Origin: Actinomycetota bacterium
GTDB lineage: Bacteria; Actinomycetota; Acidimicrobiia; Acidimicrobiales; Ilumatobacteraceae
Length of the DNA stretch: 32,083 nt
NCBI GenBank assembly: GCA_009705865.1
Contig: WLSJ01000003.1
Location: 1 to 32,083, forward strand
Direction of reading: 5' to 3'
Below the pieces are notes generated by a model. The model was given only the letters and a program-made list of their open reading frames with translations. It had not been told where the DNA came from and made no database searches. Within the stretch, counting starts at the first letter, position 1, and every line of letters starts with the position of its first letter. A program made the translations under genes and the position numbers. Below, in pieces: positions 31,131-32,083 of this stretch.

Positions 31131-31705
31131 GTATTCGAGTAGTCATCGCTGAAGATGAAGCAATTATCCGACTCGATCTGAAAGAGACGCTCGAAGAAGA
31201 GGGTTACGAAGTTGTTGGCGAAACTGGCAGAGGCGATAAAGCAGTCGATTTAGTGCGCGAGCTTCGTCCTGATTTGGCAATCCTTGATATCAAGATGCCG
31301 GGCATGGACGGAATTGAAGCTGCCAGATTGATTACTAAAGACAGAATTTGCGGAGTATTGGTCTTAACTGCATTCAGTCAGCGTGAAGTCATCGAACAGG
31401 CACGTGATGCTGGTGCGTTGGCGTATCTTGTGAAACCGTTCCAAAAGACTGACCTCGTACCAGCTATCGAAGTCGCCATTGCTCGTTTCAGAGAAATGCA
31501 AGCTCTTAATGGCGAGGTTGATGCGCTCGAGGAACAACTTGAGACTCGTAAATCAATTGATCGTGCAAAAGGGATACTGATTGATCAATGCGCGATGTCA
31601 GAGTCGGACGCGTACGGGTTCATTCAACGTGGAGCAATGAATCATCGTGCCACCATGAAAGCAGTTGCAGACATGGTGATTGCTGGCGATTTGCGCCCAG
31701 AATAG
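31127..31705 (+). CDS. pdtaR: ANTAR-domain response regulator, PdtaR-like
   Basis: 192 residues. The receiver domain (about 1-120) has the acidic pocket AEDEAIIR at residues 8-15, phosphoacceptor Asp54 in LDIKMPGMDG, Thr in LTAFS and Lys in YLVKPF. A coiled-coil linker is followed by an ANTAR RNA-binding domain (about 135-190) with SIDRAKGILI and AYGFIQRGAM. ANTAR proteins bind paired hairpins in nascent RNA and prevent transcription termination when phosphorylated. In Mycobacterium tuberculosis pdtaR (Rv1626) also lies close to polA (Rv1629), which supports the name. The cognate kinase is not in the window. Confidence 0.92.
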   Translation: MSIRVVIAEDEAIIRLDLKETLEEEGYEVVGETGRGDKAVDLVRELRPDLAILDIKMPGMDGIEAARLITKDRICGVLVLTAFSQREVIEQARDAGALAYLVKPFQKTDLVPAIEVAIARFREMQALNGEVDALEEQLETRKSIDRAKGILIDQCAMSESDAYGFIQRGAMNHRATMKAVADMVIAGDLRPE

Positions 31706-31721
31706 ATATGAGAGTTTTCCC

Positions 31722-32083
31722 ATGATGATCATGGCGTTAGACGGAAACTCTCTTGCGTACCGGGCTTTCTATGCTCTGCCTGAAGACATGTCGAATGCGA
31801 GTGGCCAAGTTACTAATGCCGTGTACGGATTCACCACGATGTTGTTGACCTTGATGCGTGACCATAAACCCGATGGTGTGGTGGTTGTTTTTGACCGACC
31901 AGAACCAACGTTTCGTCACGATGCGATTCCTGAATATAAAGCGCAACGCGAAAAAGCGCCAGACATTTTGTTTCAGCAACTAGGGATGATCAGAGAACTG
32001 CTTGACGTACTGGGAATCACATGGTGGGAAAAAGCTGGCTTCGAGGGCGATGACCTAATTGCCACGGTCGCAGAACATGGTGA
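31722..32083 (+). CDS. polA: DNA polymerase I, N-terminal part (3' end outside window)
   Basis: First about 120 codons of PolA. The 5'-3' exonuclease domain is recognisable by ALDGNSLAYRAFYALP at the start, VFDRPEPTFRHDAIPEYKAQR in the middle and GFEGDDLIATVAEHG at the window end; the Asp residues are metal ligands of FEN-type nucleases. Two further in-frame ATGs lie at 31725 and 31731, and the true start could be any of the three. The gene follows the ANTAR regulator after 16 bases and may be co-transcribed. The polymerase and 3'-5' exonuclease regions are outside the window. Confidence 0.95.
   Translation, partial: MMIMALDGNSLAYRAFYALPEDMSNASGQVTNAVYGFTTMLLTLMRDHKPDGVVVVFDRPEPTFRHDAIPEYKAQREKAPDILFQQLGMIRELLDVLGITWWEKAGFEGDDLIATVAEHG

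Noticed and set aside
1-32083. Mobile elements, phage genes, CRISPR arrays or toxin-antitoxin pairs
   Set aside because: No transposase, integrase, regularly spaced repeats or recognisable toxin genes were seen; the content is core metabolism and housekeeping.

Overview
The window looks like a compact stretch of chromosome from an actinobacterium. It carries a menaquinone pathway, an F420-dependent-type oxidoreductase, an ANTAR response regulator next to polA, and a glycyl-tRNA synthetase of the single-chain class II type. Moderate base composition, very small intergenic gaps and many apparently leaderless genes suggest a streamlined member such as Acidimicrobiia. That placement is inference from gene content, not from a phylogeny. 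I see no insertion sequence, phage gene or CRISPR array, and no gene-free stretch longer than about 125 bases.

Layout. 2-2359: the end of ybeY, a CorC-type CBS membrane protein and an SDR oxidoreductase. 2356-9403: a menaquinone block (menE, menA, menH, a FrnE/DsbA-like thiol oxidoreductase, menD, isochorismate synthase, menG/ubiE) whose members switch strand repeatedly; menB and menC are not in the window. 9510-14341: acyl-CoA metabolism (acyl-CoA dehydrogenase, acyl-CoA ligase, LLM oxidoreductase, MaoC hydratase) and a small membrane protein. 14462-20621: a housekeeping block with era, a DinG-type helicase, uppS, a UppS-like partner protein, recO and glyS. 20688-26256: an ABM-domain protein, trpC, trpF, trpB, trpA, a small HIT-like cysteine/histidine protein, a Bcp peroxiredoxin, a FabZ-like dehydratase and a GNAT acetyltransferase. 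26257-30636 (minus strand): the type II fatty-acid synthesis operon fabD-fabH-fabG-acpP-fabF. 30727-32083: tRNA-Leu(CAA), a coiled-coil protein, a PdtaR-like ANTAR regulator and the 5' part of polA.

The most interesting observation is a divergent pair at 17198-18586. The cis-prenyltransferase (UppS) keeps its catalytic motifs but lacks the C-terminal RxG tail and has Arg in place of the Mg-binding Glu. The neighbouring protein lacks the catalytic motifs but keeps exactly that Glu and the RRFGG tail. This is the division of labour of the eukaryotic DHDDS/NgBR (Rer2/Nus1) enzyme and suggests a bacterial heteromeric cis-prenyltransferase. Other notable points are a FabD fused to a biotinyl/lipoyl-like barrel without the modifiable lysine, a recurring TAnnnT box 6-7 bases before start codons (leaderless transcription), two divergent gene pairs whose predicted -10 boxes overlap on opposite strands around the same heptamer AACGATA, and convergent genes that overlap or abut at their stop codons.
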